Positions 23,690 to 35,522 of a stretch of 64,000 nucleotides of DNA are shown here, one piece after another. A model generated the notes under the pieces. That model ran no database searches. It saw nothing but the letters and a program-made list of their open reading frames with translations, and had not been told where the DNA came from. The stretch covers positions 186,001 through 250,000 of the forward strand of contig JAGYXB010001761.1 in the NCBI GenBank assembly GCA_022495005.1, read 5' to 3'. How positions within the stretch are numbered: the first letter of the stretch is position 1; each line of letters opens with the position of its first letter. Source of the DNA: Rhyacophila brunnea (taxonomy: Eukaryota > Arthropoda > Insecta > Trichoptera > Rhyacophilidae). Position numbers and translations under genes: made by a program.

Positions 23690-24590
23690 TTGGACTGGCT
23701 CTGCTGTCCGCTTACGTTAAGCGCCTTGTGTACCCGCATACTGAGTGTCACGAATTGAAATGGATGAGTCTACAGAAGAGTCGGGACTATCCCGCTCCCC
23801 ATACGACGCTGCAAATTTCTCAAATGCCGTAAAGTTGGCCTCAGTTGCTACCAGATCTCCATGACCAATTGGACCCGTGTGAGGACGGACCCTGGCAAAC
23901 AGCTCCGCTCGTTCGAATTCCATAAGCGGGCAATCCCAGAGGATGTGTTCAACATCTTGGTGGTCATGCCCGCAGGTATAACCCGGCCCATCTACTATCA
24001 AGCCAAACTCGTGGAGTCTGGCGGCGAAGTTGCCATGGCCGGTGAGGAACTGGCTAATCCAGTGCGAAGGTTGGAGTCTTCTAGTTTGGTGCCTGCAGAA
24101 TACGTCTGGAAAAAAACGGTAAGTGTGCCGCCCCTTGGGGGAGGCGGTCCACCTCGCCTGCCATGCCGCAAATGCGGTCTTGTACACGATGTCACTTACA
24201 GTCTTCCTGTAAAGAACGTCATCGGATCTCTGCGGTGGTGTCAGATGGACACCGGCGAGTGTTGTGCTGATCCCCCTCAAGAGGAGGGTGATCGATCCTC
24301 TGACTTGGACGTGCAGATCGAGGGGTAGCACCCCCGCGAGTACGGCAAGCGCGTCAGTAGAAGTTGTGCGGTAGGCTTTGGTAAGCGAGATCAGCGCAAG
24401 TTGCTGCCCGCTTAGTAGTGCGCGTCTCACGAGAGTTAAGGAGTTTACTCGGGAATGCCAAATGCTGGAGGCGTAACCGGCAATTCCCATGAAAATTGCG
24501 CCGTATAAGAGTCTGAAGAAATCTATTGCCGTGATTAGCAGGCATCTAACATAGGAAGCTTCTATATAGTGATATACCCAATTAAAAGGG
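23690..24590 (-). pseudogene. R1-clade LINE ORF2, C-terminal part plus 3' UTR
   Basis: The frame is open from 24604 to a stop at 23717; the first roughly 17 codons probably come from the adjacent repeat. It reads LLYGAIFMGIAGYASSIWHS, LSGQQLALISLTKAYRTTST, DALAVLAGVLPLDLHVQ, then YRFFPDVF, HWISQFLTGHGNFAARLHEF and the Cys/His motif YTCGHDHQDVEHILWDCPL. The thumb-like segment, the GxLPLDL motif and the terminal CCHC-type finger are characteristic of R1-group LINEs. RT catalytic core and endonuclease are missing, so it is a 5'-truncated insertion. A short 3' UTR ends in an A-rich stretch near 23690. The intact frame of about 280 codons and higher GC suggest a relatively young copy. Confidence 0.8.
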
Positions 24591-24992
24591 TTATCGCAAG
24601 ACAATGATATGTCACATAATTATGAATTTGTTGATTTTGAATAAAACCAATTCGCAGGGCATACATTCTAGTTTCACTTAAGACATTTTTTTTAAATATA
24701 CACAGATTTCTGAATAATTATGATCAATGTGTATTTCTTACAGGTTCAAATTTTGCTATAAAATGGTTATAACAATATTATGATATGCCATGCCAGTCAA
24801 AATTGATATCGGTCAGTCGTCCACGCTTTCTGCTCCAAACAAAATAATTAGATGTGAGATATATCGAACATTTTAATGAGGATAGTAATTTTTCCTGTTA
24901 CAATGGTGAACGAACAAGAACATTAAAATGCTCATATCTCCAAACTATGTTTCTGTGGCATATCATTGTCTTGCAATAACCCCTTCAGTTGT
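24585..24992. mobile_element. TIR element abutting the R1-type fragment
   Basis: agggttatcgcaagacaatg on the left faces cattgtcttgcaataacccc on the right, about 400 bp apart, with weaker complementarity inward (cattttaatga / cattaaaatg). No ORF or clear target duplication. The R1-type sequence begins at its left arm, so the LINE either truncated against it or inserted beside it. Confidence 0.5.
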
Positions 24993-26025
24993 AGAACTCT
25001 CAAGAGCCCAGCAAATACATTACACGTGTTCCTCTCTCCTTGAGTACTTTTAATAACTTAAAGTCATGTAAATCCTGTCAAAGCACATTTGAATGCATGG
25101 TAACCTCAGTCTTATGTAACTGCTGAGTCATAAAAAAATAACTTTAATGCACGCCTAAACTGCATACGATACAGTCATAAGCGATCTGCATTTAACATGC
25201 ATAAGTGAGGATTAAATCCGTCTTCTTTATGTGGGTGATTCTTTACCATCCATCAAGCTGGCATGCATTGAATCTCTAGCGGTGACTATCTAGTTCTGAT
25301 TTTTTACAAAATAAATTAGTGTTTGTGACCGTTTATTGTTTTTGTGTTAAATATAAATTTAGTGGTAATTATTTTTAGTTAATTTAGTAGAAAATAAGTT
25401 TAACTATGTTGTGTTTAAATTTAGTAGCCGTACTAAGGAGCAACATGATGGTATAACGTTTCATAGTTAAGTTAATAATAATAAAATTAAGGTTCTACTA
25501 TGTTATACGCGAGAAACATGGCTTCATTTTGCCGAACAATAACCATTCTCTTTATATTATTACTCTGCGCTTCTAACCTAACCTTACTAGCGGCATCGAT
25601 GACCGACTCGCCGGCTATATTTCACATGGCGTATTTCTGATCTTCAGTTCTTTGTTACATTTTTTTTATGAGATTACGGGTCTACAATTTTTAAAAATAT
25701 GTTGAATAAAAATAAACATGAACTTTACCGTTTATAGCAGTAAAGAGGTTATGGTGCCTGCAACGTAAACGTCTGCTCCTTGTAAGTCACGGGCGTTGAA
25801 TATTTGCCTAATCGCTTTTTACCGTTTTTTTTTACATTTACATAAAGTACCTACACCTCCGCTATGGAAAGGATAAACTTAATTTACACGAAATAAAAAT
25901 GGTAAGAATTTTAATGAAGTATTAAAAATATACGAATATTTTAAGCTGTAGCTATCTAATAATATTTAGGGTTACCATTTTTTGTATTTTAGTAAATGTC
26001 ATAAGTTTTTTAATATTTTTTTTTA
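24993..26025. other. No gene seen
   Basis: AT-rich sequence with mixed short repeats. A single ccta acctta-type stretch near 25575 and no frame beyond chance length. Confidence 0.3.
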
Positions 26026-26190
26026 CTATTTCCGATCCTAATATGATCATATTATGAGCCTTCACATAGTGGAGGTTTGTATTAATGGATTTTTGTTTTT
26101 ACGAGAAACGGATGCTAGTCACTTACTCAACCCTCAAAACTATAAACTACAAATTACTGTTTGTCCCCTGGGTTTCAAGACATTTGGACC
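26026..26190 (-). mobile_element. SINE-B copy 2, truncated
   Basis: It shares the tail (gatcctaatatgatcatat) and body (ttgtttttacgagaaacgga, tcacttactcaa) with the other SINE-B copies. The promoter half is degraded: only a B-box relic near ggtttcaagac remains. Confidence 0.4.
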
Positions 26191-26689
26191 CTGGAGAGTG
26201 AAGAACATCTGCTTTGAAAATGGTATGGTGATGATGTGGCTGAGATTGGTAATCGCTTGACTGATAAAACAGATGAGTGCTGTTCAGCTGAGTATCTAAG
26301 ACAGCGAATACGCATATAAATCCAGAGATAATGCAGTCGCTGTTTTAGGTACTCTTGACGTATCCAAGGGATTGGAGAAGGTATTTTATACACTTAAGGA
26401 AACCTAGTAAATATATCAATAGTTTTATAATTATTATTTTATTGGTTTATAATATTATATAAGATGTACTTTAAAAATATGATAATAAAATAATACTTCG
26501 GCCATATTTATGAAAGGACAAACGTATAGTTATTACTCAAAAAAGATTCACGGTATACGATTTTGAAGAAAACTGATTGTTAATTTTTTTTATAAAAAAG
26601 CAACAGCATAATATTATCAAATTTTTAAAACAAGTTGAATAACGAGTCGCCATAACAACAATGGATCCGCTTCATGTGTACCGCGCTAC

Positions 26690-27110
26690 ATTGGTAACCG
26701 TATGGCTCAATGAATGTATTTTATTATTTTCTACGTGCCTACACATTTTCGACTCTTGTCAAAATCGCGTGTGCTTTGTTTTTAGTGGTTTTATCTGTGG
26801 ATTTTTTATTAAATAATAATCTTTGTATAGTGTTTACGTCTATTAACTATGATCTGCAGGTTGGGTTATGTTTAAAATATAATCTATAGATGCAATATCG
26901 CAAGTAATTTTAACGTACGTATACGTAGAAACTGTTACAATTAATTGAAATTACCACGAATAATACTAATAAATTAGAGTTGACACTTTCCATAATTGAA
27001 TTTATAGAGATAGTAATCATTCAAAATCTTATTATATTCAAAATATTATTATATATAAAATATTAAATAGACGAAATTATATACTTAATTTATCGCCGTT
27101 GCTGCATGAG
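26690..27110 (+). repeat. Diverged duplicate of the region upstream of the 31183 reading frame
   Basis: ctatgatctgcaggttgggtt and the following 250 bp align with 31010-31240 (ctatggtctgcaggttgtgtt, the attgaaatta.cacgaataat block, and the tttatcgccgt block that lies inside the start of the other copy's ORF). Here the frame itself is destroyed. Confidence 0.45.
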
Positions 27111-27338
27111 AGAGCACATGACGTAACGATAATGTAAACGCTGCATTAGGGTTCTATTGCACAAGTCTAAAAGACATATTTAGCATTCTAGTACAGTGAC
27201 GACGATGAACATGACTGATCCGAAACGTATACACCACTTTATTTGAAAGGAAGTTTCAGTATTTATGGCGATACTTTTAAAGTATGAATAAATGTTACCT
27301 ACCATAAAATAAACCATATTTATTAGAATATAACTTAA

Positions 27339-27596
27339 CTGAGTTCTCTCGTAAAAGCATTAAATCGAAAGTATCGCAAATATGCTACATGCAATGATAA
27401 CCCACGCGTCAATAAGTTGTTTAACGATCAGAGTAAATTCTCACGTTTCATCGACGATGAGCTTTTGGTATCGAAGGCTAAGCAGAAGCTCTGCGATCTT
27501 GGAAAAGTTTATGCAATTCTAGTCGCTTCGGAAAGTTTACAGATGAAAGCTCGCGAGGATTATATTATAATGGTCAGTGATCAGGAACCAACATGA
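27339..27596 (+). pseudogene. 85-codon open stretch without a start codon
   Basis: Between an upstream TAA (27336) and a TGA (27594-27596) the frame is open. Its best part reads NPRVNKLFNDQSKFSRFIDD then ELLVSKAKQKLCDLGKVYAI and LVASESLQMKAREDYIIMV. The codons are GC-richer than the surroundings and the composition is that of a real soluble protein. No ATG at its beginning, so it is either a 3' exon or a truncated transposon ORF. It lies just downstream of the 26690 repeat. No family recognised. Confidence 0.35.
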
Positions 27597-27607
27597 AACG
27601 CGTATAT

Positions 27608-28068
27608 TTGTACAACATTTTTATTAGGTCGTATTCTTATTTGTCCGGTGGTTGCTAATCCAGTACAAATCTTGCAATCGACTTTTAACTAACTTCCCGA
27701 CTAGCTAGACATTTGAAACTTTTATCATATATCAGAACACGATGCCAATGCATTTTTTTAATACTTTTAGCCATATTTAAGTAGAATTGAATTATTTTTT
27801 TGTTAATTCTGTTTTGTATTTGTTATTTTGAAAGAAATCCACAATAAAATCCACTATTATTGGTTGCTAGGGTCCTAGTAAGTAAATTATTAATGTATAC
27901 GTGTGTTACTATGGAAATCGATATGAATGTCAAAATGACATTTCAGTATTATTTCTATCAAGTACAATTGTTTTTGATCGTTTAAGCTAGCCAAGTCAAG
28001 TTTATATGATTCAACAGAAAATTTAAAAACGTTGTATACAAAAAGATCTTTTTATCTTGTAATTATTA
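27608..28068 (+). mobile_element. MITE family M10, copy 4
   Basis: It starts tacaacatttttattaggtc and ends cttgtaattatt, with the usual internal landmarks (gttgctagggtcctag, gtgttactatgg, agctagccaagtcaagttta). Confidence 0.7.
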
Positions 28069-29668
28069 TAATATTATGATATTACTGGAAAATATTTAAT
28101 TTTAAAAAACTTCAGAGTTACAAGAATGCAATAATATAAATAGTGGTTTACCCCAGATGTCTGCTACATATAAGTTACTATGTACGAGTATTACTTTAAT
28201 TGAATACGAAACATATTATAATTGTCTTGTAATGATGGTTAAGTTATTAAACAAACAATTATTAGATTTTATTTAAAGATGAACTTGTCATATTAAAAAA
28301 ACTGGACTTGTAGTTTTAGCTTATTTATTGTATGCAGTTCTAATTGAGTACTTCTGTATTTTTGATTAGCTGGTATAATTAGAAAGTTTAGAGATTAACT
28401 TATGATATTCATATTTAATAGTTTTATATATTTGCTGACTGATTCGGTGAGCTTCTAACACATAATGCATTTCATATGAAATATACGCAAGATAATTTTA
28501 GAATGTTAGATTCTTACTTCTGATGAAAATACATTTTTTTGAAAACTTCAGAAATATTACATTTATTTAAAAAAATATCATAGAAAAAGTTGGACCGTGT
28601 AGAATTGAACTCCTATTGACGAAATTAGAAGCACCTCAGGTAATGTAGCTATAATAATGCATTCCATAAATCATAGACAGATCGATAGTAAAATGATAAC
28701 AACAATCAATTTTGGACAGCGATAGACGTGAGTTCGTATCCCACTCGATGTAACTTTATTGAGTTCGGGATTTAATGTGATAAATCAGTCTAATATCTTT
28801 TTTAAATTTTATATTATCTTTCGTGATTTACCGTCGGTAAAAAAACTTCGCTTGAATTCGCACAGGTACTTTCCTATTTTCTTATATATATATATATGGT
28901 GGTTGTACGCTTAACTGGAAAACAAGGTTTTTCATATATATTATTCTAAGACAGTAGAACTTCTTTTGGACAACAAAAACGTGTACGTTAAGTAATCATG
29001 TGAAAATCCGGCTTCTTTTTCTTTAAAGGTTAAGAAGCCATATCTCGTACTATATATATATTATATTATAATTTAATGTATCACTGTATAAAATCATATT
29101 TGTGGTATTTCTATTAAAATTACAAATATTTGCACAAATAAAACACACTAATCTCACACTGATATTTCGCTTCAAGGCTCCACGCTCTAGGTAGACAGTA
29201 ATCCTAAGTATAATGTTACAATATATATTATTTAACAAGAATTGAAATTTATTTCCAATTTGTCAACGGAAAAAATGTTATTAAAAACTGCAATACAAAT
29301 AGTTGCCTGTAAATGTATAATATTTTGACTCTATCTTGATTGAATTATTATGAAGTACATTAATTAAACACGTGTTTAGCTAGCGAACCCGGTCTTGATT
29401 AAACTGCATGATGAATATCTATCTGCCTTGTTATTATAATGTGTCAGTCCTAGACAATGTTCCGTGTTGTGATGGTAGTTAATCTTTTACTAGACACAAG
29501 AGTGGTTAATAATTGAATTAACGTTACATAGTGGATCTCTATTATAATGGTTTAAAATATAAAGATGGGTTTATAGTTTATCTGTCAAAAAAGCTGTTGA
29601 TAATTATCAAAAACTTACAATACAAAGCATTGCGTTTGAAAGTAAACTGAAATTTACTACCCATTTTA
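28069..29668. other. No gene seen; AT-rich, microsatellite
   Basis: Low-complexity AT sequence with (TA)n near 28885-28900. A gagttcgtatccc near 28730 resembles a pol III B box, but no A box accompanies it. Confidence 0.3.
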
Positions 29669-30104
29669 AAATAATTACAAGATAAAATGAACTTCTTATT
29701 TACAACGTTTTTAAATTTTCTGTTGACTTGACTAGCTTAAAAACGATCAAAAAAAATTGTACTTGATAGAAATACTGAATAATGAAATGTCATTTCATAT
29801 TGATTTCAATAGTAACGCACTATATATTATTTAATAATTTAGTTGCTAGGACCCCCTGGCAAACAATAATGGTATCAAAATAACTTTTCATACAAAACAG
29901 AATTAACGAAAAAGGAATTCAATTCTACTTAAAGATGGCTAAAAGTATTTTTAAAAAAATGCATTAGCATCTTGTTCTGATATATTCTAAAAGTTCTAAA
30001 TGTCTAGCTAGTCGGGAAGTTAGTTAAAAATCGATTGCAAGATTTGTACCAGACAAACAACCACCGGACAAATAAGAATACGACCTAAGAAAAACGTTGT
30101 AATA
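29669..30104 (-). mobile_element. MITE family M10, copy 5
   Basis: Minus copy beginning aattacaagataaaatgaac and ending agaaaaacgttgtaa, with ccggacaaataagaatacga near its end. Confidence 0.7.
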
Positions 30105-31182
30105 AAAAATCGCTTCGAATATTGGTCGTTGTATAGTGTACTGTTCGTGTTCTCCAATGTAATGGTATTAAAACTTCTTTAAGTATAATTTAAAAGTTCA
30201 AAGTAGGGTTAAAATCGAGTAATTTTTTTGGGCTCCATATCAGTTGAAGAACGGCTGAAAAGGATAGAAAACATATTTTGAGACTCTTTTACGTGAGACT
30301 GTAGGACAATAGCCGTGGCTTTATCCGATTGACTTTGCCTTATGAGTACTTACATACTACTACTACTAAAATATACATGAGATATTTATATATCAGTTAT
30401 TATTTTCTTAAGATCTAGGGCTATCCTACTTTTGGTAATGCCAGTAACTCCAGTTCAACAGAATCTTCCCGGATATTGATATATTCCACTTGCATGAGGA
30501 AAATAAGTAAGGCTCCGTCATAAGATGTTGCTCTTCGACTCCCTAAATCTTGATGATCCACCCCCTCTTCATTAAATTCCTCATTCCATGTATACAATAG
30601 GTTGCTTTAAAATAGATTATATCAGATTAAGACTTAAGGGCCACCCACATTGAGGTACTTGTCGCCTGCTGTCACGGGCTGCCGCTACGGGGAAAAAAAT
30701 GTGTAATGTCGTTGTTCTTGGTGTTTAAAATGTTATCGGACTGATGCTCCCATCCCGTAGCACATTTTGAACCTTTAAACGAACATTGTCAGTTGGCAAA
30801 ATCTGCCGTAATCATTAAAACAAGAATGAGCGCACTTTACGTTGAACTGCACTGCATCGGCACCTGCATGATTCAATGAACGATAATTGAACGACAATTG
30901 ATCGTTTTTATCATATTCCACATGCCAACACTTTACGTCTGTCACGCCAAACTGACGTTTTTTTGTTTTTAGCAGTTGGCACTATGTATTTTCAATGAGT
31001 TCTCTATCATCTATGGTCTGCAGGTTGTGTTCTAATTTCTATGAATGTCATGCCGCATGTATTTTAGCATACTCACACGTTTCAAAAATTGAAATTAGCA
31101 TGAATAATTAATAATAATTCAAATTACTAATACATTATAGTAGGCACTCTTCATCAGTGTCATTATTCAGTGAATTTACGAG

Positions 31183-31707
31183 ATGGTGCACGTTCAAAAT
31201 ATTCTGCAAAATGACAAAACCATAGACATTTTTATCGCCGTGTGTTCACGTGATAGTCCGCGACATGCACCTCAATGTGGTTTTCGCTTTAGGTTCAAAT
31301 CCAAAGTAAGAGCTTTTGTGGTAGAATATAGGAAACGGGACATACCCCTTAGAGATTGGACAAATATTTTAACGTTACCAATTAATATTCTTTATAAGAT
31401 CAAAACTTCAAGCTGAATCCAGTTAAGAAATGAAATTTTTGTTAATTGGACCCACAAGGATAATACTCAGAAAATTGTTTTCCCTCGAAAGACTTCTTTC
31501 AAAAGCGAAGGTGAGTATAAATACAAAAGCTCAATACTTAACTTTATTATATATGGTAAAAGGCATTTTTTAACTTACAAGACCCACTCCAAGAAATATA
31601 ATAAGCCAAAAAACCGAAGTCTACCTCTTAGACCCCATATGATTTCACTTAAATTAAGGGTCGGAAAAAATGCTGGTTTAGGTGGACGTTGGTTTGTAAA
31701 TCCTTAG
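31183..31707 (+). pseudogene. Unrecognised 174-codon reading frame with one in-frame TGA
   Basis: An ATG (gagATGG context) opens a frame of 77 codons (MVHVQNILQNDKTIDIFIAV...) to a TGA at 31414-31416. The same frame then stays open for another 96 codons (NEIFVNWTHKDNTQ, FPRKTSFKSEGEYKYKSS, KTHSKKYNKPKNRS) to TAG at 31705-31707, ending GGRWFVNP. In DNA this AT-rich such a length in one frame is unlikely by chance. The product would be basic (Lys/Arg/Asn-rich) and has no motif I recognise. Two TCAGT initiator-like motifs lie 15-30 bp upstream of the ATG. A consensus donor-like gtgagtat at about 31511 could instead splice the second part. A diverged copy of its 5' region lies at 26690. It is probably a decaying gene or mobile-element ORF. 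Confidence 0.4.
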
Positions 31708-32773
31708 GGTAGAATCTACAGTCACTTGGTATTACAGGTAATTTCTAGTACTTTTTCATAGTTTTGTGTGTATTTTTCTGATTATACTAATTAATTATAT
31801 CTTGTCTATGCTATTTATTACTTTTTTTTTGTTTTTCATGCAATGTAGTAAACGACTTGAATATATTATAATCTTCAAGTAAATAAATAAATTAATATGA
31901 AATATATTTAAAAAAAAAAATAGGACAGTCAAAATAAATAGTAAATTTGAATATATAATTAAAAGGTGCTTGATACGATAAATGGAAGCTGATTGACTTT
32001 TAATTCAAGTGAAATAACTTGGTCTCTTTTTACATATTATTACACGTCACGCCGTCTGTCTACGCAGCAGTAATTGCATTTTAGATCGACTAGCTTCGAC
32101 GAATCTTCTCAAGACAGCATTAGAATTTTAAAATGTTTTCGAATTCTCTCTAACCTCGACTGCAATTTTTCAATATCAACCGCACTATAATAAGTAAGGT
32201 TATAAACTTTGGGCTGTAATCAATAAAAAGGATGCAATACATTTGCAAAACATAACTATTTCAGTTATCCAGTAGATTGGAGGTGTGGACTGGATAACTT
32301 TTTCATTCATGATTTTTATTATACATTATTATTCTACACATGCCACATCTTCATCTCTGGCCACTTTTACAGAATACATTCTGAAGACAAATTATTAGCA
32401 AGTCTAAGTACGTAAAATAAAACTAAATAATGCAGTCGGAAGCCAACAGCGGTGGAGTGAGGTTGTACAACTTCGCTTGCGTATTCGGGACGCTATTCGC
32501 CTGGATACTCGCGAACGGTTATAAATACGGGATACAACAAAAATAATATTGTTTGTAAATGAATTTGACAATAAACTCAACATGTGTGGTCCCACGTGAT
32601 TTTGACAATCAGTGCCAGTGCTTGAGAAAAAGTGAAAAATATTTATTGTTGCACGGATAGTGCACTTTGTGCGGGGAGTGCGTCAAACGCTGTGAAGCGA
32701 GGGGTTGTCCACACTGTTTTTGTTCACACTGTTGCGCGAATTCCAAGACCGCGTGAACGGCAAAAGCAATAAA

Positions 32774-33979
32774 ATGGAAAACACCACGATGGAAGTGAAT
32801 GAAACCAAAAAAACGAAGAAGAAAAGAAACGATGATGAAGAGGAAGTGGTTGGAGAAAAAGAAGAAGAATGGCAGACGGTGACCTCTTGAAAAAAACCCA
32901 GAAGAGACTCTGGGGTCACTCCAAAGGGAAACCAAAACATCGTCATGATAGCGACGGGAAGTAAAATTCCATTAAAGTTAAAAATAGCGCAGATGCTGCA
33001 TAAGGCAGGAGTAAAAGTACAGAAAATTTACAATAAAAATTTAAAGACGTACATCCAAGTAAAAGACGAAAAAGAAGCAGATAAAGTGAAACAAGCTGGA
33101 GAACTCAAAGATCTCGGTTTTGTGACCAAAGAGAATGACTCCTGCTCTTATGGAGTAATAAGAAAAGTCGATATTGATATGGACCTACAAGAACTGCAAA
33201 TGGAAATCAAAAGTGATGCAAAAGTAATCAATCTTAAGAGGTTGACAAGAAAAGGTGATACAGGAGAGCTGACAAAGACCTCGTCAGTCAGTATTAAATT
33301 TGGGGAGAAAATATTGCCGAGAACAATTTACATATATGGAGTCTCTTTGGCTGTAGAACCGTATGTATTCAGGGTTATGCAATGCTACAAATGCTGGCGA
33401 TATGGGCATATCGCGAACAATTGCGGACGTACAGTAGAAACGTGCCCTAAGTGTGGTGAAAACCACAAAACCTGCGAAAAAAAATGAGGAAATTACGTGC
33501 ATCAATTGCAAAGGTAACCACGCGGCAAACAGCCAAAAATGCCCAAAGTGGCAAGAGGAAAAGAATTGCAAAGAAGCAATGAAAAAAATGAACATACCTT
33601 TCAAGGAAGCAAAAAAAAATATGTTAAATAATAGCTATGCTGACATATTAAAACAAAAAAAATCGTAGGAAGAGATGAAAGCGAAACAATTCAAAAAACT
33701 AAGGAAAACAAAAAGAAAGAAGAAGTGGTGGTAGAAGCTTCAGGCTCAACAATAATATCTACAGGTAGTAGCGTAAAGCCTACAAAAAATAAGAAAAATT
33801 CAAAGGGGAAGACAGAGGTTAACGCGATGAGAGAAATTATGAAAGTCTTGCTGAAAGGGGGAGACTGGCAGCAGATCATTAAACAACTAATAATTAAAGC
33901 AGTGGACTGGGTATGCAAACAATTCAAAGAAGGACACTTAAAGGAAATTCTAAAGGAGGTTCTGGAGCAAAATGGATAA
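32774..33979 (+). pseudogene. LINE ORF1 (Gag-like, zinc knuckles), broken in three places
   Basis: The frame from ATG 32774 encodes a charged Lys/Glu-rich start (KKTKKKRNDDEEE), meets TGA at 32888-32890, then continues in the same frame through a helical region (SKIPLKLKIAQMLHKAGV) to zinc knuckles CYKCWRYGHIANNC (C-x2-C-x4-H-x4-C) and CPKCGENHKTC. At an A8 run (about 33477-33484) it shifts to the frame holding a third knuckle CINCKGNHAANSQKC, and at another A-run near 33653-33660 it shifts back. It ends GHLKEILKEVLEQNG at 33979. Three knuckles after a basic domain are typical of Jockey/I-type ORF1 RNA-binding proteins. The stop overlaps the ORF2 start by 8 bp. Confidence 0.8.
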
Positions 33980-34275
33980 TAAAAAACAAATTAGGATTTT
34001 ACAATGGAATGCCAGAAGTATGAAGCAAAAAAAAGGATGATATAGAACTCTACTTAATAAGACAAAAATTTCAATAGCATTAATCTCAGAGACTTGGCTG
34101 AGGTCTGAATTAGACTATCTGAAATTCAATGATTACACGATGTATCGAAAATACAGAAGGGATGGATACGGAGGAGAGCGATTCTGGTGCATAAAACACT
34201 GGCGTCTAAAGAAGAAAGAAAAAAAAGACGGAAGAGCTAGACAAAATAATTATAAAGCCATTTAACAGAATAGGA
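33972..34275 (+). pseudogene. LINE ORF2 remnant: start of the APE-type endonuclease
   Basis: The ATG at 33972 overlaps the end of ORF1. It opens with MDNKKQIRILQWNARSM, the canonical beginning of APE endonucleases (QWNARS). After an A8 run the frame shifts and continues to ISETWLRSELDYLKFNDYTM and YRKYRRDGYGG, giving the SETWL motif. The rest of the endonuclease and the whole RT are absent: sequence passes within about 150 bp into the 3' UTR. Confidence 0.75.
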
Positions 34276-34388
34276 GTGAGGACCTGATCGAAGGATCCCC
34301 TTCTAGAAGAGAAGAGGCGATATGACAGCGAGTCGCAGTCAAAGCCTCGGTAAAATCACAAAAAAAAAAAAAAAAAAACTAAATAATG

Positions 34389-35086
34389 GAGTAATCCATG
34401 ACGTCAGTTAGTAATTAAGGAATTAATTGATACCTGCCTTAATTTAAAATACTAAAACCGATAGCCAACATTTTAACACAATTCGATATGCATTTCATGT
34501 AACAACTACTAGTTAAAATCGTCGTAATTAACTAAGATGCTTGCCGCTTAATTGGAAAACCATACTGGCACGAATCCAGCGTATATTTTCTACAAAATGA
34601 TGTTTTCAAATTATTTATATTCAATATAATATAGAATGTTACATTCTCAAATTTTGTGTCTTATTCGTTGGATAAAAAAATAGTTTATTAGAATACTCTC
34701 TATTATAGTCTATAGTTTATTTGGTTGAGCGCCTGTCTCATAATAATTCATATGTATTATTACCCTTAGGCTTTGGATCGCTTTCTTATGTACGGTAGAA
34801 AAATATTCCAATCGAGTGATTTACGCAGCTTTTATATTCTTACATAAACACAATATACAAACATTGTTTCCGAAAGTTAGAGATATGAACCAAAAACGTG
34901 GGACTTTAAAATATCATGTGTGCATCTCAAAGGATGGTAAATCGTTGATCAAGTAGGATAATCGCTAGTTAAGACCTACAAGCGATCGCTTCAGTTGATT
35001 AGCCATCTTTCTATATATTGTTGTGTTTGTACTATCTGAAATTGGCGGGATATTTGAATTGTATAAAATTTAGTACAGCTTGTTTA
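34389..35086. other. No gene seen
   Basis: AT-rich sequence between the LINE and a MITE. No frame, repeat pair or RNA gene was recognised. Confidence 0.3.
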
Positions 35087-35522
35087 TTACAACGTTTTTA
35101 TTAGGTCGTATTCTTATTTGTCCGGTACAAATCTTGCAATCGATTTTTAATTAACTCCCCGACTAGCTAGACATTTGAAACTTTCATACAACATATCAGA
35201 ACACGATTCCAATGCATTTTTTAATACTTTTAGACATCTTCAAGTAGAATTAAATTCATTTTCAGTTAATTCTGTTTTGTATTAAAAGTTATTTCGGAAG
35301 AAATCCGTAATCCAATCCACTATTATTAGTTGCTAGGAAATTATTAATATATACGTTCGTTACTATAGAAATCAATATGAGTGTCAAAATGACATTTCAG
35401 TATTATTTCTATCAAATACAAATTTTTTTGATCGTTTAAGCTAGTCAAGTCAAGTTTATATGATTCAACAAAAAATTTAAAAACGTTGTATATAAAAAAA
35501 TTCTTTTTATCTTGTAATTTTT
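35087..35522 (+). mobile_element. MITE family M10, copy 6
   Basis: It starts ttacaacgtttttattaggt and ends cttgtaattt. The central gttgctagg stem is partly deleted in this copy. A SINE-B unit follows immediately. Confidence 0.7.

Larger units (their letters stand above)
32433..34374 (+). mobile_element. Jockey/I-type LINE with intact ends, internally deleted
   Basis: The unit starts CAGTCGGAAGCCAACAGC and ends in a poly-A run. It is flanked by a perfect 14-bp target duplication, aaaactaaataatg (32419-32432 and 34375-34388). It carries a 5' UTR of about 340 bp, ORF1, the first part of ORF2 (endonuclease N-terminus) and then directly a 3' end, so RT is missing. The 3' end (gcgatatgacagc ... 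cctcggtaaaat) matches the tail at 2236-2283. Target-primed insertion is clear. Mobilisation must have depended on another element's RT. Confidence 0.85.

Noticed and set aside
23861..24545. 155-codon plus-strand and smaller minus-strand frames over the R1-type fragment
   Set aside because: Shadows of the recognised 295-codon minus-strand RT frame.
31414..31416. Selenocysteine codon in the 31183 frame
   Set aside because: No SECIS-like structure was noticed downstream and no selenoprotein motif surrounds the TGA; pseudogene decay is simpler.
32404..33604. Minus-strand Phe/Ser-rich frames over the LINE
   Set aside because: They are antisense shadows of the Lys-rich ORF1 and 5' UTR.
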